Positions 43,684 through 52,836 of a DNA stretch of 64,000 nucleotides are shown piece by piece; position 1 is the first letter of the stretch; the number at the start of each line of letters is the position of its first letter. A program made the position numbers and the translations under genes. Below the pieces are notes generated by a model, which searched no databases, was not told where the DNA came from, and saw only the letters and a program-made list of their open reading frames with translations. The DNA comes from Christiangramia flava JLT2011 (GTDB taxonomy: Bacteria; Bacteroidota; Bacteroidia; Flavobacteriales; Flavobacteriaceae): NCBI RefSeq assembly GCF_001951155.1, contig NZ_CP016359.1, positions 3,310,001 through 3,374,000 of the forward strand, read 5' to 3'.

Positions 43684-46053
43684 TTAAAATCTTGCTAATA
43701 GTCCACCACCCAATCCATATCGGTTATTGTAGTTAGCTTGGATTGAAAAATTGCGCGAAAGAATGTATGCAACCCCTACCAACCATTGTGTTTCGCTTTC
43801 AAATGATTTATTATTCTCTAAATCATTGACCCATCCAAAATCTGCTCTGTATTCGTATTCGCCTTCCAAAAAAATTCTTGGAAAAATCAATAATTCTCTG
43901 TCCAAACGTATTCTTGGGCGTAGCTGATGGTCCATACTCACATCTACATTAAATCTATAAGGCGTAAAATACTTTACACCAACCAATCCTACGGTATTAA
44001 ATGTATCGTAAGAATCTGGTGTTGACGTTTCGGTATTTACTCCTGCATAAACACGTACCCAATCGTTCAGATACCTATTATAACTTATTTCGGCTTCAAG
44101 ATTTTGGTCGTAATCGAACTCTGTTCTCAAACCAAATTCATTTCGGATATTGCTCGACGTTAAAAAGAGTTCATTAAAATTTGAACCTGCACGAGCCAAT
44201 CCCCACGAATAATAATGGTCTGTCTCATCGATAAGTTTCTGAACTGGATAATCTTTCATTCTATCATCCCTTGGGGTATCGTAACTAAACACTCTTGCCA
44301 TACCACCCATCATATGGTACAATACGTGACAATGAAAGAACCAATCGCCATACTCTTCGTTATAAAATTCAATAATAACTTTCTGCATTGGTGGTACGTT
44401 CACGGTATGCTTTAATGGGGAACGTTCTCCTTTTTCATTGATGACCCTGAAGTAATGACCGTGCAAGTGCATTGGATGGTGCATCATAGTCAGGTTATTT
44501 AATGTAATTCTGGTTACCTCGCCTCCTTTTATATTTATCTTATCGGTTTCTGATAATGGAACCCCATTCATACTCCATACATAGCGATTCATATTACCTG
44601 TTAGGTTAAGCAACACTTCATTTACTGGTAAATCTGCCTTAAATTCAGTTTTTTCTTTTGCCTCTAAAAAATCATAGTTGAAGTATGTCTTTCGCTCCTC
44701 ATAATCAAAAGAAGTAGAATCCTTCTGCATCATTGGCATATTGTGCATATGACCTTCCATTTTATTTGATGCTCCATTATGGCTCATTGACATCGAGTCT
44801 TTTTTCATTCCCATTGTATCATCCATCTTCATATCCATTTGGTCATTCATTTTGCCATCTTTCATCGACATCTTATCGTTCCCCATTTTCATCTCGCCGT
44901 CCTTCATATTCATCTTCATTCCGTACTTCTGCATTAAAACTTCGGGTGTATTCTTCTTCTTGTTTCCAACCATTGCAGGTGCTCCCATTTTCATATCCAT
45001 TTTAGCCATTTGCTTCATCATCGCTACCTTATCAGGTCTATCAATTCTTTTGGCTGGGTAAAGAGTGCCATTACCTAACTGTATAGAGGTATGACCTGAA
45101 CCATCTTGAGCGGTTGCGGTAATTTCAATAGTTCCTTCTGGAATAGTTACAATTACATCATACGTTTCGGCTATGCCAAAGAGAAATCTGCTTTTGGAAA
45201 CGGGTTGCACGTCAACACCATCACTGGAAACCAACATTGGGTTACCTCCGCCAAAGTCCATCCAATAATAGGTAGAAGCCGATGCGTTAATGAAGCGAAG
45301 CCTTACTTTTTCGCCAGCCGTAAATTCTGGATACTCTGCCAGTTTTTTACCGTTGGACAAAAATGCGGGATAATAAATGTCTGCAATATCAGCCCCTTCC
45401 ATACGGTCTCTCCAAAATTTAAGTTGAGCACCAAAGGCACCTTCTGAAATGACCCTACTTAATGGCACTGCTGTGCCTTTTTTAACTTGATACCACTCGT
45501 TACCTCTTTTAAGGTTTCGTAATACATTCATTGGTTTTTCATTGGTCCAATCTGATAATACCACGACTAAATCTTTATCATATTCCAAGGTTTTCTCTTT
45601 TGGATGAATGATAATAGACCCATAAACACCTTTTTGTTCTTGTAGCATTGTGTGGGAATGGTACCAATATGTTCCCGATTGGTTGATTGGAATCCTGTAT
45701 TGGAAGGTTGTTCCTGGCTCAATCGGTGGGGTAGTTAAATATGGAACCCCGTCGTAAAAATTGGGAAGTATCAATCCGTGCCAATGCACTGAAGTTTCTT
45801 CATCCATTTTATTGGTTACGTTGATTATAGCAAGGTCTCCTTCATTAAATTCCAAAACAGGCCCAGGGATACCTCCATTGATGGTCATTGCATTGGCAGT
45901 AACACCTCCAAGTGTCATTTCGTTTTCCTCAATGGTAAGGTTATACTCCTTAACAGGTCGCCCATCTTCCTTTCTATCATTTCCGTTTGTGCCTACTTGG
46001 GCAAAAATTGAAGTTGTGAAAAGTAATAGCGTAATAATTTTTATTGTTTTCAT
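43684..46053 (-). CDS. Multicopper oxidase with Met-rich insert and C-terminal outer-membrane-barrel-like domain
   Basis: 789 residues. Signal peptide 1-18; HWHG (SVHWHGLILP) and WYHSHTM in domain 1; a long Met/Lys/Asp region (about 345-455) with repeats like MKMNMKDGEMKMG and MDMKMDDTMGMKKDSMSM; copper cluster HPMHLHGHYF and HCHVLYHMMGGMARVF; then about 180 residues of alternating strands with many aromatics ending LLARF, barrel-like. The stop of tolC-like lies in its start (ATGA overlap). Resembles the oxidase at 27-29 kb but is not a close copy. Confidence 0.92.
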   Translation of the reverse strand: MKTIKIITLLLFTTSIFAQVGTNGNDRKEDGRPVKEYNLTIEENEMTLGGVTANAMTINGGIPGPVLEFNEGDLAIINVTNKMDEETSVHWHGLILPNFYDGVPYLTTPPIEPGTTFQYRIPINQSGTYWYHSHTMLQEQKGVYGSIIIHPKEKTLEYDKDLVVVLSDWTNEKPMNVLRNLKRGNEWYQVKKGTAVPLSRVISEGAFGAQLKFWRDRMEGADIADIYYPAFLSNGKKLAEYPEFTAGEKVRLRFINASASTYYWMDFGGGNPMLVSSDGVDVQPVSKSRFLFGIAETYDVIVTIPEGTIEITATAQDGSGHTSIQLGNGTLYPAKRIDRPDKVAMMKQMAKMDMKMGAPAMVGNKKKNTPEVLMQKYGMKMNMKDGEMKMGNDKMSMKDGKMNDQMDMKMDDTMGMKKDSMSMSHNGASNKMEGHMHNMPMMQKDSTSFDYEERKTYFNYDFLEAKEKTEFKADLPVNEVLLNLTGNMNRYVWSMNGVPLSETDKINIKGGEVTRITLNNLTMMHHPMHLHGHYFRVINEKGERSPLKHTVNVPPMQKVIIEFYNEEYGDWFFHCHVLYHMMGGMARVFSYDTPRDDRMKDYPVQKLIDETDHYYSWGLARAGSNFNELFLTSSNIRNEFGLRTEFDYDQNLEAEISYNRYLNDWVRVYAGVNTETSTPDSYDTFNTVGLVGVKYFTPYRFNVDVSMDHQLRPRIRLDRELLIFPRIFLEGEYEYRADFGWVNDLENNKSFESETQWLVGVAYILSRNFSIQANYNNRYGLGGGLLARF

Positions 46054-47267
46054 TTTGTCAAATAATTTATGATGGCATATTCTGTATAATACCCTCTATT
46101 AGATTCGATTAAATTGATTTGAAACCTTAACTGCAATTCTTGTACATCGAGCACATCGTTAAAATCTATAGTTCCGGTTTCGTAATTCTTAATGAGAATT
46201 TCTTCGGCGTCATTCGCCTGCTTTAAATTGTCTGTTTGTACATTAAACTTAATTCTCATTGTATTTCTATTATAAATAGCTTGTGCAAGACGTGTTTCAA
46301 GGTTATTGAGCCTCTCTTCTTTCTGTGATTTTATTTCCAATTGTTTCAATTCATTTTGCTTTGTCACTGACTTATATTTATTATTGAAAATGGGAATTGA
46401 AATAGAAACCATAGGCATCACAATGTCTTTACCATTATCGGAAAAATTCATATCTGGACGTTCTGATACAGGCACATAGTCCAAACCAAAACCGATATTG
46501 GGCGCACTCTCTTTTTGGTTTAATAATTCGGCTTCTTCGATAGATTCATATAATTTATCGTATTTAATAAGTTCTGGGTTAAGCTGTAGATTGTCAGTCA
46601 AAATAAACACATCTTCTTCGGGAATTATCATCTGCTTTACGACCTCTACGGCAATATTTTCATCACGATTCAAAAGATTATTAAAGAGCGCTTGCTCCGC
46701 CAAATAATCTTGTTCCAGCACTTCTTTCTGCTGAATCAACTCGTTCTGTCTTATCTGAAGGCGAAGTACATCAACCGCTGATGCCTTTCCCACTTCTACA
46801 GAGGTTAATGCAAGGCGTTCATAGGTTTCCAGAAGTTCTATATTCTCATCCAGAATACCCTGTTTTGCACTTATGGCATAGAGTTTATAATAGGATTGGG
46901 ATACTGATAACGAAAGTTTTCTTTTTGCAATCGCTATATCAACAAATTGGGCTTCGGCCATTGATGAAGTATAGTTTTCCCTTGCTGATATGGTTCCAAA
47001 CCAAGGCAACATTTGCTTTACTGAAAAACGTGCACGTTGCGCCCCTGTTCGGGTTTCTGGTTCGCTCACAAAGTAGCCTACGCCAATCTCTGTATTTGGT
47101 AACCAATCTGCTTCATTTACCTTTTCTTCCGCTATGTTGTAGCGCAATTCAAAAGCTTGAATTTCTGGATTATTCTTTTCAGCTTCCTGAATATAGGATG
47201 CTAAATCTTGTGCATTTACTTCCGCGAAAGCGAAAAAAACAAATATTATTAAAATTATATATCTCAT
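46050..47267 (-). CDS. TolC-family outer-membrane channel (CusC-like)
   Basis: Exit duct of the heavy-metal efflux pump. 405 residues from the ATG at 47267: signal peptide 1-19 (ends VNAQ), two OEP repeats rich in coiled-coil helices (YNIAEEKVNEADWLPNTEIGVGYF, YKSVTKQNELKQLEIKSQKEERL). Shorter than E. coli CusC but normal for Bacteroidota. Its ATG overlaps the stop of the pump gene (ATGA) and its stop overlaps the oxidase start, so all three are translationally coupled. Confidence 0.92.
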   Translation of the reverse strand: MRYIILIIFVFFAFAEVNAQDLASYIQEAEKNNPEIQAFELRYNIAEEKVNEADWLPNTEIGVGYFVSEPETRTGAQRARFSVKQMLPWFGTISARENYTSSMAEAQFVDIAIAKRKLSLSVSQSYYKLYAISAKQGILDENIELLETYERLALTSVEVGKASAVDVLRLQIRQNELIQQKEVLEQDYLAEQALFNNLLNRDENIAVEVVKQMIIPEEDVFILTDNLQLNPELIKYDKLYESIEEAELLNQKESAPNIGFGLDYVPVSERPDMNFSDNGKDIVMPMVSISIPIFNNKYKSVTKQNELKQLEIKSQKEERLNNLETRLAQAIYNRNTMRIKFNVQTDNLKQANDAEEILIKNYETGTIDFNDVLDVQELQLRFQINLIESNRGYYTEYAIINYLTK

Positions 47268-50200
47268 TTTGTAGCTCGTTTTAATTGAAATTCCTGCTTC
47301 CAACTGAATAAAACTGGCACAACAAATAGCGTTACAAGTGCTATAAGCATTCCGCCAAATGAAGGGATTGCCATCGGAATCATTATATCACTCCCACGAC
47401 CTGTTGATGTCAATACAGGTAACAAAGCGAGAATAGTTGTTGCAGTTGTCATTAAACACGGACGGATACGCTTTTCTCCAGCTTCAACTACAGATGCCCT
47501 AATTTCCTGTTTTGTTTCTGGGGTATTTCTATCAAAGGTTTGGGTCAAATAAGTTGCCATAACCACACCATCATCAGTTGCAATACCGAATAGGGCAATA
47601 AAACCAACCCAAACGGCAACACTCAAGTTTATAGTGTGCATTTGGAACAGGTCTCGTAGGTTTTCACCAAAGAAGCTAAAGTTCAAAAACCAATCCTGTC
47701 CATAAAACCAAATCATTAGAAAGCCTCCTGCAAAAGCCACGGCAATACCTGTAAAAACCATAAGGGATGTTGCAACAGAACGGAACTGGAAATAAAGAAT
47801 GAGAAATATAATTAGCAATGCGAGTGGCACAACTACACCAAGTGTTTTTTCGGCCCTTAATTGGTTCTCATAGGTTCCTGTAAATTGATAGTTAATTCCT
47901 TTTGGCACAACAAGCTGTCCATTATCAATCTTCTCTTGTATGAGTGCTTGGGCGTTTTCTACCACATCTACCTCGGCATAACCATCCAACTTATCAAAGA
48001 GCACGTAACCTACTAAAAAAGTATCCTCACTTTTTATGATTTGTGGTCCTTGCTCATAACGAATGGTAACCAATTCACTTATGGGTACTGGGTTGCCCTT
48101 TTCTACCGGAACATAAATATCTTTTAAATCATTTGGATTTGCACGTAGCTCTCTTGGATAACGTACGCGTATTCCATATCGCTCCCTGCCTTCAACAGTT
48201 TGTGTAAGCACCATACCACCTATAGACACTTGTATCACTTGCTGTACCTGCTGTATGGAAATACCATAACGAGCAAGCTTGTCTCTATCGATATCCAATA
48301 AAAGGTAAGGTTTACCAACTATTCGGTCTGCAAAAACGGCTTCATCCTTAACACCGTCGGCTTGTTTTAATATATCCTCCAATTGCACTCCAAAGGCTTC
48401 TATCTCATTTAAATCTTGCCCTTTCACTTTGATACCCATTGGTGCTCGCATACCCGTTTGAAGCATTACCAATCGGGTTTCAATAGGTTGTAATTTAGGT
48501 GCTGAAGTAACTCCGGGAAGTTTAGTTACCTTTACAATCTCTTTCCAAATATCATCTGGCGATTCAATTTCTGGTCGCCAGTTTCTATAATACTCACCAT
48601 CGTCGTCTGGTATAAGTTGTCTATCAGTAATGTTAAAAGGGTCTTTTAATAAGGTGGCATCATACTTGCCTTCGTCTACTTCCAATTCAACATTTGGATT
48701 TGTAACCAAGCTACCATCCTTTAACATAAAGAGACCATCTTCATTAACTTTAAATCGTTGTCTTTCTCTTTTATCATTTAAAATGTATTCAGACTTGTAC
48801 TGAATTACATTTTCATACATTGACAACGGTGCTGGGTCTAAAGCCGATTCTGTGCGTCCTGATTTACCAACCACCGTTTCAATCTCTGGGATGCTAGCAA
48901 CGGCCATATCCAATTGTTGTAAAACACGCTTGTTCTCCTCAACCCCAGCGTGAGGCATAGAAGTTGGCATTAAGAGGAAAGAACCTTCATTAAGTGATGG
49001 CATAAATTCCTTACCCGTATTCCGCATTATCATAACACCGAAGATGACAATAGCAGTGGGTATGGCTAGAAACAAGAGTTTATTGCGTAACGCCCAATTT
49101 AATATGCGCACATAATAGCTCCTAAATAGCGTAAATATACCCAACAGGCCAAAGCATATCAGGCCTACAAATATTAAGTTCCAGAAAATGCTTCTATCTA
49201 CACCCAATGGTCTCCAATATTCCGCCAACAAGAATACAATGGCAAAGGCTGAAATAAATATGTTGATGATATTAGCTCTATCTGCCGATATTTTTTCTTT
49301 AATAGACAGTAAACCAACGATACCATATGCAACCAGTATAAGCCCAAGGGTATGTCCAAAAATTACTGCTAACAGACCAATTATTACTAAAGCAATATTG
49401 AGAATGTATCTAAAAGAAATTTTTACATTACGCTTTCTGAAAAAATAGGCTGCAAAAGGTGGTATAAGAAATAATGCCACTATAAGAGATGCTGTGAGTG
49501 CCGCTGTTTTTGTGAAGGCCAAAGGTCTAAATAACTTACCTTCAGCTCCTATCATAGTGAATACAGGAATAAAACTTATTATTGTGGTCATAACAGCAGT
49601 TAGAATAGCGCCAGAGACCTCGGCTGTGGCATTATATACAACTGTATTCATTGGTAGGTTCTGGTCATTTTCATCTATATGACGCAGTACATTTTCAGAT
49701 AGAATAACTCCCACATCTACCATTGTACCAATGGCGATGGCAATACCAGATAAGGCGACAATATTGGCATCTACATTAAACAACTTCATTGATATAAAAA
49801 CCATCAATACCGCCACAGGTAATAGTCCTGAAATCAATACAGAAGCTCTGAGGTTGAATACCATAATGATAATTACGAAAATGGTTATCAAAATTTCTAG
49901 AGTCAATGCTTCATCAAGTGTTCCTAATGTTTCCTGTATGAGTTCGGTTCTATCATAAAAAGGAACAATGGTCAACTGCGATGTCCTTCCATCGCTCAGA
50001 GTTTTAGAAGGTAAGCCTGAACTTAGTTCATTTATTTTCTCCTTAACATTATTAATAACCGCCATAGGGTTAGCGCCGTAGCGGGCTACTACAACACCAC
50101 CTACAACTTCAGCACCTTCTTTATCTAAAAGCCCTCTTCTTGTTGCAGGTCCGTGAGAGACATTGGCAATATCCTTTAAGCGTATAGAGGTAAAATCTTC

Positions 50201-51004
50201 TGAAGTAACTACTGCATTCTCTAGGTCTGAAATAGACTTAACATATCCTAAACCCCGGATTAGATATTCAGCTTGGTTTATTTCTAATGTTTGCGCACCT
50301 ACGTCTTGGTTACTTTGCTTAACAGCTTTAACGACTTGATTTAAGTCAATTTTATACTGCTTCATCAACTCTGGGTTGACATCCACTTGGTATTCTAAAA
50401 CGTAACCACCAATAGAGGCTACTTCTGAAACACCGCTTGCTGAGGACAGTGCATATTTCACATAAAAGTCCTGGATACTTCTTAATTCTTGTAAGTCCCA
50501 ACCGCCTGTTACATTTCCATTTTCATCACGACCCTCTAATGTGTACCAATAAATTTGCCCTAGACCTGTAGCATCCGGACCCAGTGCGGGATTCACTCCG
50601 TCGGGTAATAATCCAGCGGGCAACGAATTTAATTTTTCGAGAATACGGCTTCGACTCCAATAAAATTCTATGTCTTCTTCAAAAATGATATAAATACTGG
50701 AAAAACCGAACATCGAAGAACTCCGTATGGTCTTTACCCCAGGAATACCAAGAAGTGAAGTGGTAAGCGGATAGGTTATTTGGTCTTCAATATCTTGTGG
50801 CGAACGTCCATCCCATTTCGTAAATACAATTTGTTGGTTTTCGCCAATATCGGGAATGGCATCCACCGCTACAGGATTACGTGGTAAGGAACCAGTATTC
50901 CATTCAAAAGGTGCATTTACAATACCCCAAGCCACGAATAAGGCTAGTAACAGAACCGCTACTAGTTTATTTTCTATTAAAAATTTGATGCTTTTATTTA
51001 GCAT
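47264..51004 (-). CDS. CusA/CzcA-type heavy-metal RND efflux pump
   Basis: Inner-membrane proton-driven pump expelling Cu(I)/Ag(I) or divalent ions through an adaptor and TolC. 1246 residues, about 200 longer than E. coli CusA: an insert of extra hydrophobic helices follows the sixth helix (near residues 530-650), plus an acidic periplasmic insert (about 770-840). Seen: AVDAIPDIGENQ, GQIYWYTLEG and the membrane motif GIAIAIGTMVDVGVILSENV with the proton-relay acids. Methionines are present but the Cu(I)-specific triad was not verified, so the Cus or Czc subclass is inference. Confidence 0.95.
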   Translation of the reverse strand: MLNKSIKFLIENKLVAVLLLALFVAWGIVNAPFEWNTGSLPRNPVAVDAIPDIGENQQIVFTKWDGRSPQDIEDQITYPLTTSLLGIPGVKTIRSSSMFGFSSIYIIFEEDIEFYWSRSRILEKLNSLPAGLLPDGVNPALGPDATGLGQIYWYTLEGRDENGNVTGGWDLQELRSIQDFYVKYALSSASGVSEVASIGGYVLEYQVDVNPELMKQYKIDLNQVVKAVKQSNQDVGAQTLEINQAEYLIRGLGYVKSISDLENAVVTSEDFTSIRLKDIANVSHGPATRRGLLDKEGAEVVGGVVVARYGANPMAVINNVKEKINELSSGLPSKTLSDGRTSQLTIVPFYDRTELIQETLGTLDEALTLEILITIFVIIIMVFNLRASVLISGLLPVAVLMVFISMKLFNVDANIVALSGIAIAIGTMVDVGVILSENVLRHIDENDQNLPMNTVVYNATAEVSGAILTAVMTTIISFIPVFTMIGAEGKLFRPLAFTKTAALTASLIVALFLIPPFAAYFFRKRNVKISFRYILNIALVIIGLLAVIFGHTLGLILVAYGIVGLLSIKEKISADRANIINIFISAFAIVFLLAEYWRPLGVDRSIFWNLIFVGLICFGLLGIFTLFRSYYVRILNWALRNKLLFLAIPTAIVIFGVMIMRNTGKEFMPSLNEGSFLLMPTSMPHAGVEENKRVLQQLDMAVASIPEIETVVGKSGRTESALDPAPLSMYENVIQYKSEYILNDKRERQRFKVNEDGLFMLKDGSLVTNPNVELEVDEGKYDATLLKDPFNITDRQLIPDDDGEYYRNWRPEIESPDDIWKEIVKVTKLPGVTSAPKLQPIETRLVMLQTGMRAPMGIKVKGQDLNEIEAFGVQLEDILKQADGVKDEAVFADRIVGKPYLLLDIDRDKLARYGISIQQVQQVIQVSIGGMVLTQTVEGRERYGIRVRYPRELRANPNDLKDIYVPVEKGNPVPISELVTIRYEQGPQIIKSEDTFLVGYVLFDKLDGYAEVDVVENAQALIQEKIDNGQLVVPKGINYQFTGTYENQLRAEKTLGVVVPLALLIIFLILYFQFRSVATSLMVFTGIAVAFAGGFLMIWFYGQDWFLNFSFFGENLRDLFQMHTINLSVAVWVGFIALFGIATDDGVVMATYLTQTFDRNTPETKQEIRASVVEAGEKRIRPCLMTTATTILALLPVLTSTGRGSDIMIPMAIPSFGGMLIALVTLFVVPVLFSWKQEFQLKRATK

Positions 51005-51108
51005 ATAAATGAGTTTTTAAGTAATTATAATTTTGTTGTCTAAAACAAAAACCAAGCAGTTTAGTCCATACAATTTAATGTTGGACTACAGTACTAATTA
51101 CTTAAAAA

Positions 51109-51525
51109 TCAAATAAGGAAAGTTTGGTCTAAAACTTGAACATCCCTGACCAAGGGAGGCGGAGAATAATCCGTGAAAGTAGTTTTTTCTGTTTGTTGTT
51201 CTGCAAACAGATTTATATAAGTGTAAATAAATGTAGCAACTAATTTCTGTTGCTCTTTATTTAATTTATCAAAAGAAAGTTTTAAGTTATCTTGACCATC
51301 TACAACTAATTGCTCGTTACTGCAACAGTCTTTTTTAGCCAAACTGCATTCCGAAGAATCAGTTTTTTGTTGGGTTTCCATACCACAGGTATCTACAGCA
51401 TCGAACATTGAAGTATCCACTAAAACATCCCCACAATAATGACTTTCAATTGTGAAAGACAATGTAGATAGGAACACTAAAAGTGCCATACAAAAGGATA
51501 CTATTTTATAAAAAACCTTCTTCAT
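51109..51525 (-). CDS. HYC_CC_PP-type small secreted protein, copy 1
   Basis: 138 residues with signal peptide, then the family landmarks HYC (residue about 29), CC (KDCCSNEQ) and PP (YSPPPLVRD). This Bacteroidota family is found next to metal pumps; function unknown but cysteine pairs suggest copper or silver binding. Ends 104 bases before the pump start in the same direction, so it likely leads that operon. A candidate regulatory element (TTTTGTTTAACAT) lies 35 bases upstream. Confidence 0.88.
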   Translation of the reverse strand: MKKVFYKIVSFCMALLVFLSTLSFTIESHYCGDVLVDTSMFDAVDTCGMETQQKTDSSECSLAKKDCCSNEQLVVDGQDNLKLSFDKLNKEQQKLVATFIYTYINLFAEQQTEKTTFTDYSPPPLVRDVQVLDQTFLI

Positions 51526-51533
51526 TGGTTCTG

Positions 51534-51541
51534 CAAAGCTA
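51534..51541 (-). promoter_or_regulatory. Putative -7 box of the first HYC_CC_PP gene
   Basis: TAGCTTTG on the minus strand, a perfect TAnnTTTG -7 element, nine bases upstream of the start; 18 bases behind the TTTTGTTTAACAT element. Confidence 0.4.
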
Positions 51542-51603
51542 CAAAAATTTCAACATTTTAATTTTGTTTAACATAAATTGAGATTATTTTTTTGAGTAAA
51601 ATA

Positions 51604-52038
51604 TCAATCCTTTTTACCTGATTGACTTAATGAAATAATATAATTTACAAGGTTTTTAATCTCCAATGGCGGGTTGCCGTGGTCAAAGTTAGTAGACGTG
51701 AATTCATTCTCGTTTTTAATCACTTTCAATTTTGCAATGGCAGCACCATCAATTTCCCTTCTCTTAGATGGAGCCTTAAATAAGGAAAGACTTTCAAGCT
51801 CTACTTTTTTAACCAATCCAACTAATTTTTCCCATTGCTTTTCATCTATTTCAACAGTAACATCTTTACTTTTATTTCTGTTCTCCTGAAAAAAAAGTAT
51901 ACCTTTTTCAACTTTAATTCTTTGATAGAACCCTCTAGAAGACGCTTCATATTCAAAAGAAAGTTCAGATATTCTCTCTTGAGAAAATATTGACTGTACA
52001 ATTGTAATTGCCAGTATCGCAATCAGTATCTTCTTCAT
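51604..52038 (-). CDS. Secreted protein of unknown function
   Basis: 144 residues, signal peptide 1-19 (ends FSQ), then RISELSFEYEASSRGFYQRIKVEKGILFF and a final helix. No family recognised; no cysteine. It shares the divergent 52.04-52.24 kb promoter region with the second HYC_CC_PP gene, so may belong to the same response. Confidence 0.6.
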   Translation of the reverse strand: MKKILIAILAITIVQSIFSQERISELSFEYEASSRGFYQRIKVEKGILFFQENRNKSKDVTVEIDEKQWEKLVGLVKKVELESLSLFKAPSKRREIDGAAIAKLKVIKNENEFTSTNFDHGNPPLEIKNLVNYIISLSQSGKKD

Positions 52039-52057
52039 AACTAAGTATTTAATTCTA

Positions 52058-52065
52058 CAAACATA
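52058..52065 (-). promoter_or_regulatory. Putative -7 box of the 51.6-52.0 kb gene
   Basis: TATGTTTG on the minus strand matches TAnnTTTG exactly, 20 bases upstream of the start at 52038. No convincing -33 box. Confidence 0.35.
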
Positions 52066-52139
52066 TCAATCTGTATTTTACTGAAATATGACAAAAGTCA
52101 TTATTCTGTTTAATCTTTAGATTTATATTTGTATGAATG

Positions 52140-52223
52140 GAAATTTGTTTAACATTCATAAAATATTAATAATGAGCGTATTGAAAGCAAAACTTATTTT
52201 ACTTAAATGTTAAACAAAATTTC
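52140..52223. promoter_or_regulatory. Inverted TTTGTTTAACATT elements in the divergent control region
   Basis: GAAATTTGTTTAACATT at 52140-52156 is mirrored by AATGTTAAACAAAATTTC at 52206-52223 (one base longer), 49 bases between them. A third copy, AATTTTGTTTAACAT at 51560-51574, lies before the first HYC_CC_PP gene. Candidate operator for an AraC-type regulator, possibly the HMA-AraC proteins encoded nearby; this link is inference. Confidence 0.55.
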
Positions 52224-52236
52224 TTAACTTTACCTA

Positions 52237-52659
52237 GTGAAAACATTTTTTACAAAAATATTGTCTTTCTTTTTGGCAGCATTTATTTTGCTATCAACCT
52301 CTTCCTTTACAGTAAATATGCATTTTTGCTGTAATAAGTTAGTGGATATGGCATTCTTCAGCAGAGCTGAAGCTTGCAAGGACAAGGTTCAAAAGGAAAA
52401 TAATCCTTTTAAAAAATGTACATCATTACAAGAAAAGGATTGTTGCGACAATCAGACTATACTTAAAGAAGCTAATGACAGCTTCAAAAAATCAACTACG
52501 GTTTTAGAAGCTGACCAATTAGTATTCTTAAAAACATTTATTTACTCCTACATTAACCTTTTTGAAGGGCTAGATAAAAATATAGTTCCTTTCGAGGCCT
52601 ACAGGCCGCCCTTGTTGTCTAAGGACATCCATACTCTATACGAGATTTACTTAATTTGA
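52237..52659 (+). CDS. HYC_CC_PP-type small secreted protein, copy 2
   Basis: 140 residues; start GTG 14 bases after the inverted element. Signal peptide, then HFCC in place of HYC, KDCCDNQT, and RPPLLSKD, the HYC/CC/PP landmarks. A diverged relative of the minus-strand copy at 51.1 kb, so the two flank the divergent control region. Expected to bind copper or silver in the periplasm; no experiment known to me. Confidence 0.83.
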   Translation: MKTFFTKILSFFLAAFILLSTSSFTVNMHFCCNKLVDMAFFSRAEACKDKVQKENNPFKKCTSLQEKDCCDNQTILKEANDSFKKSTTVLEADQLVFLKTFIYSYINLFEGLDKNIVPFEAYRPPLLSKDIHTLYEIYLI

Positions 52660-52836
52660 TTTTCTACATAGCAGTAAAAGCCCTTTTACTGCACAATTGG
52701 TTATAGCCAGCGCTTAGTCTTTGGCTGTAAACTGTTGTACCCTATTCCCTACAGTTTTATTTGCAAATTACCCTGTAAACATACAATTACAGGATTGGCT
52801 ATTGAGCAAAAGCCCAATAACAATACCCTATTAGAT

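Noticed and set aside
52735..52836. Longer N-terminus of the second AraC-type regulator from a TTG
   Set aside because: The added residues have no similarity to the other regulator, and the ATG at 52837 gives the same domain start as the 34.9 kb protein.
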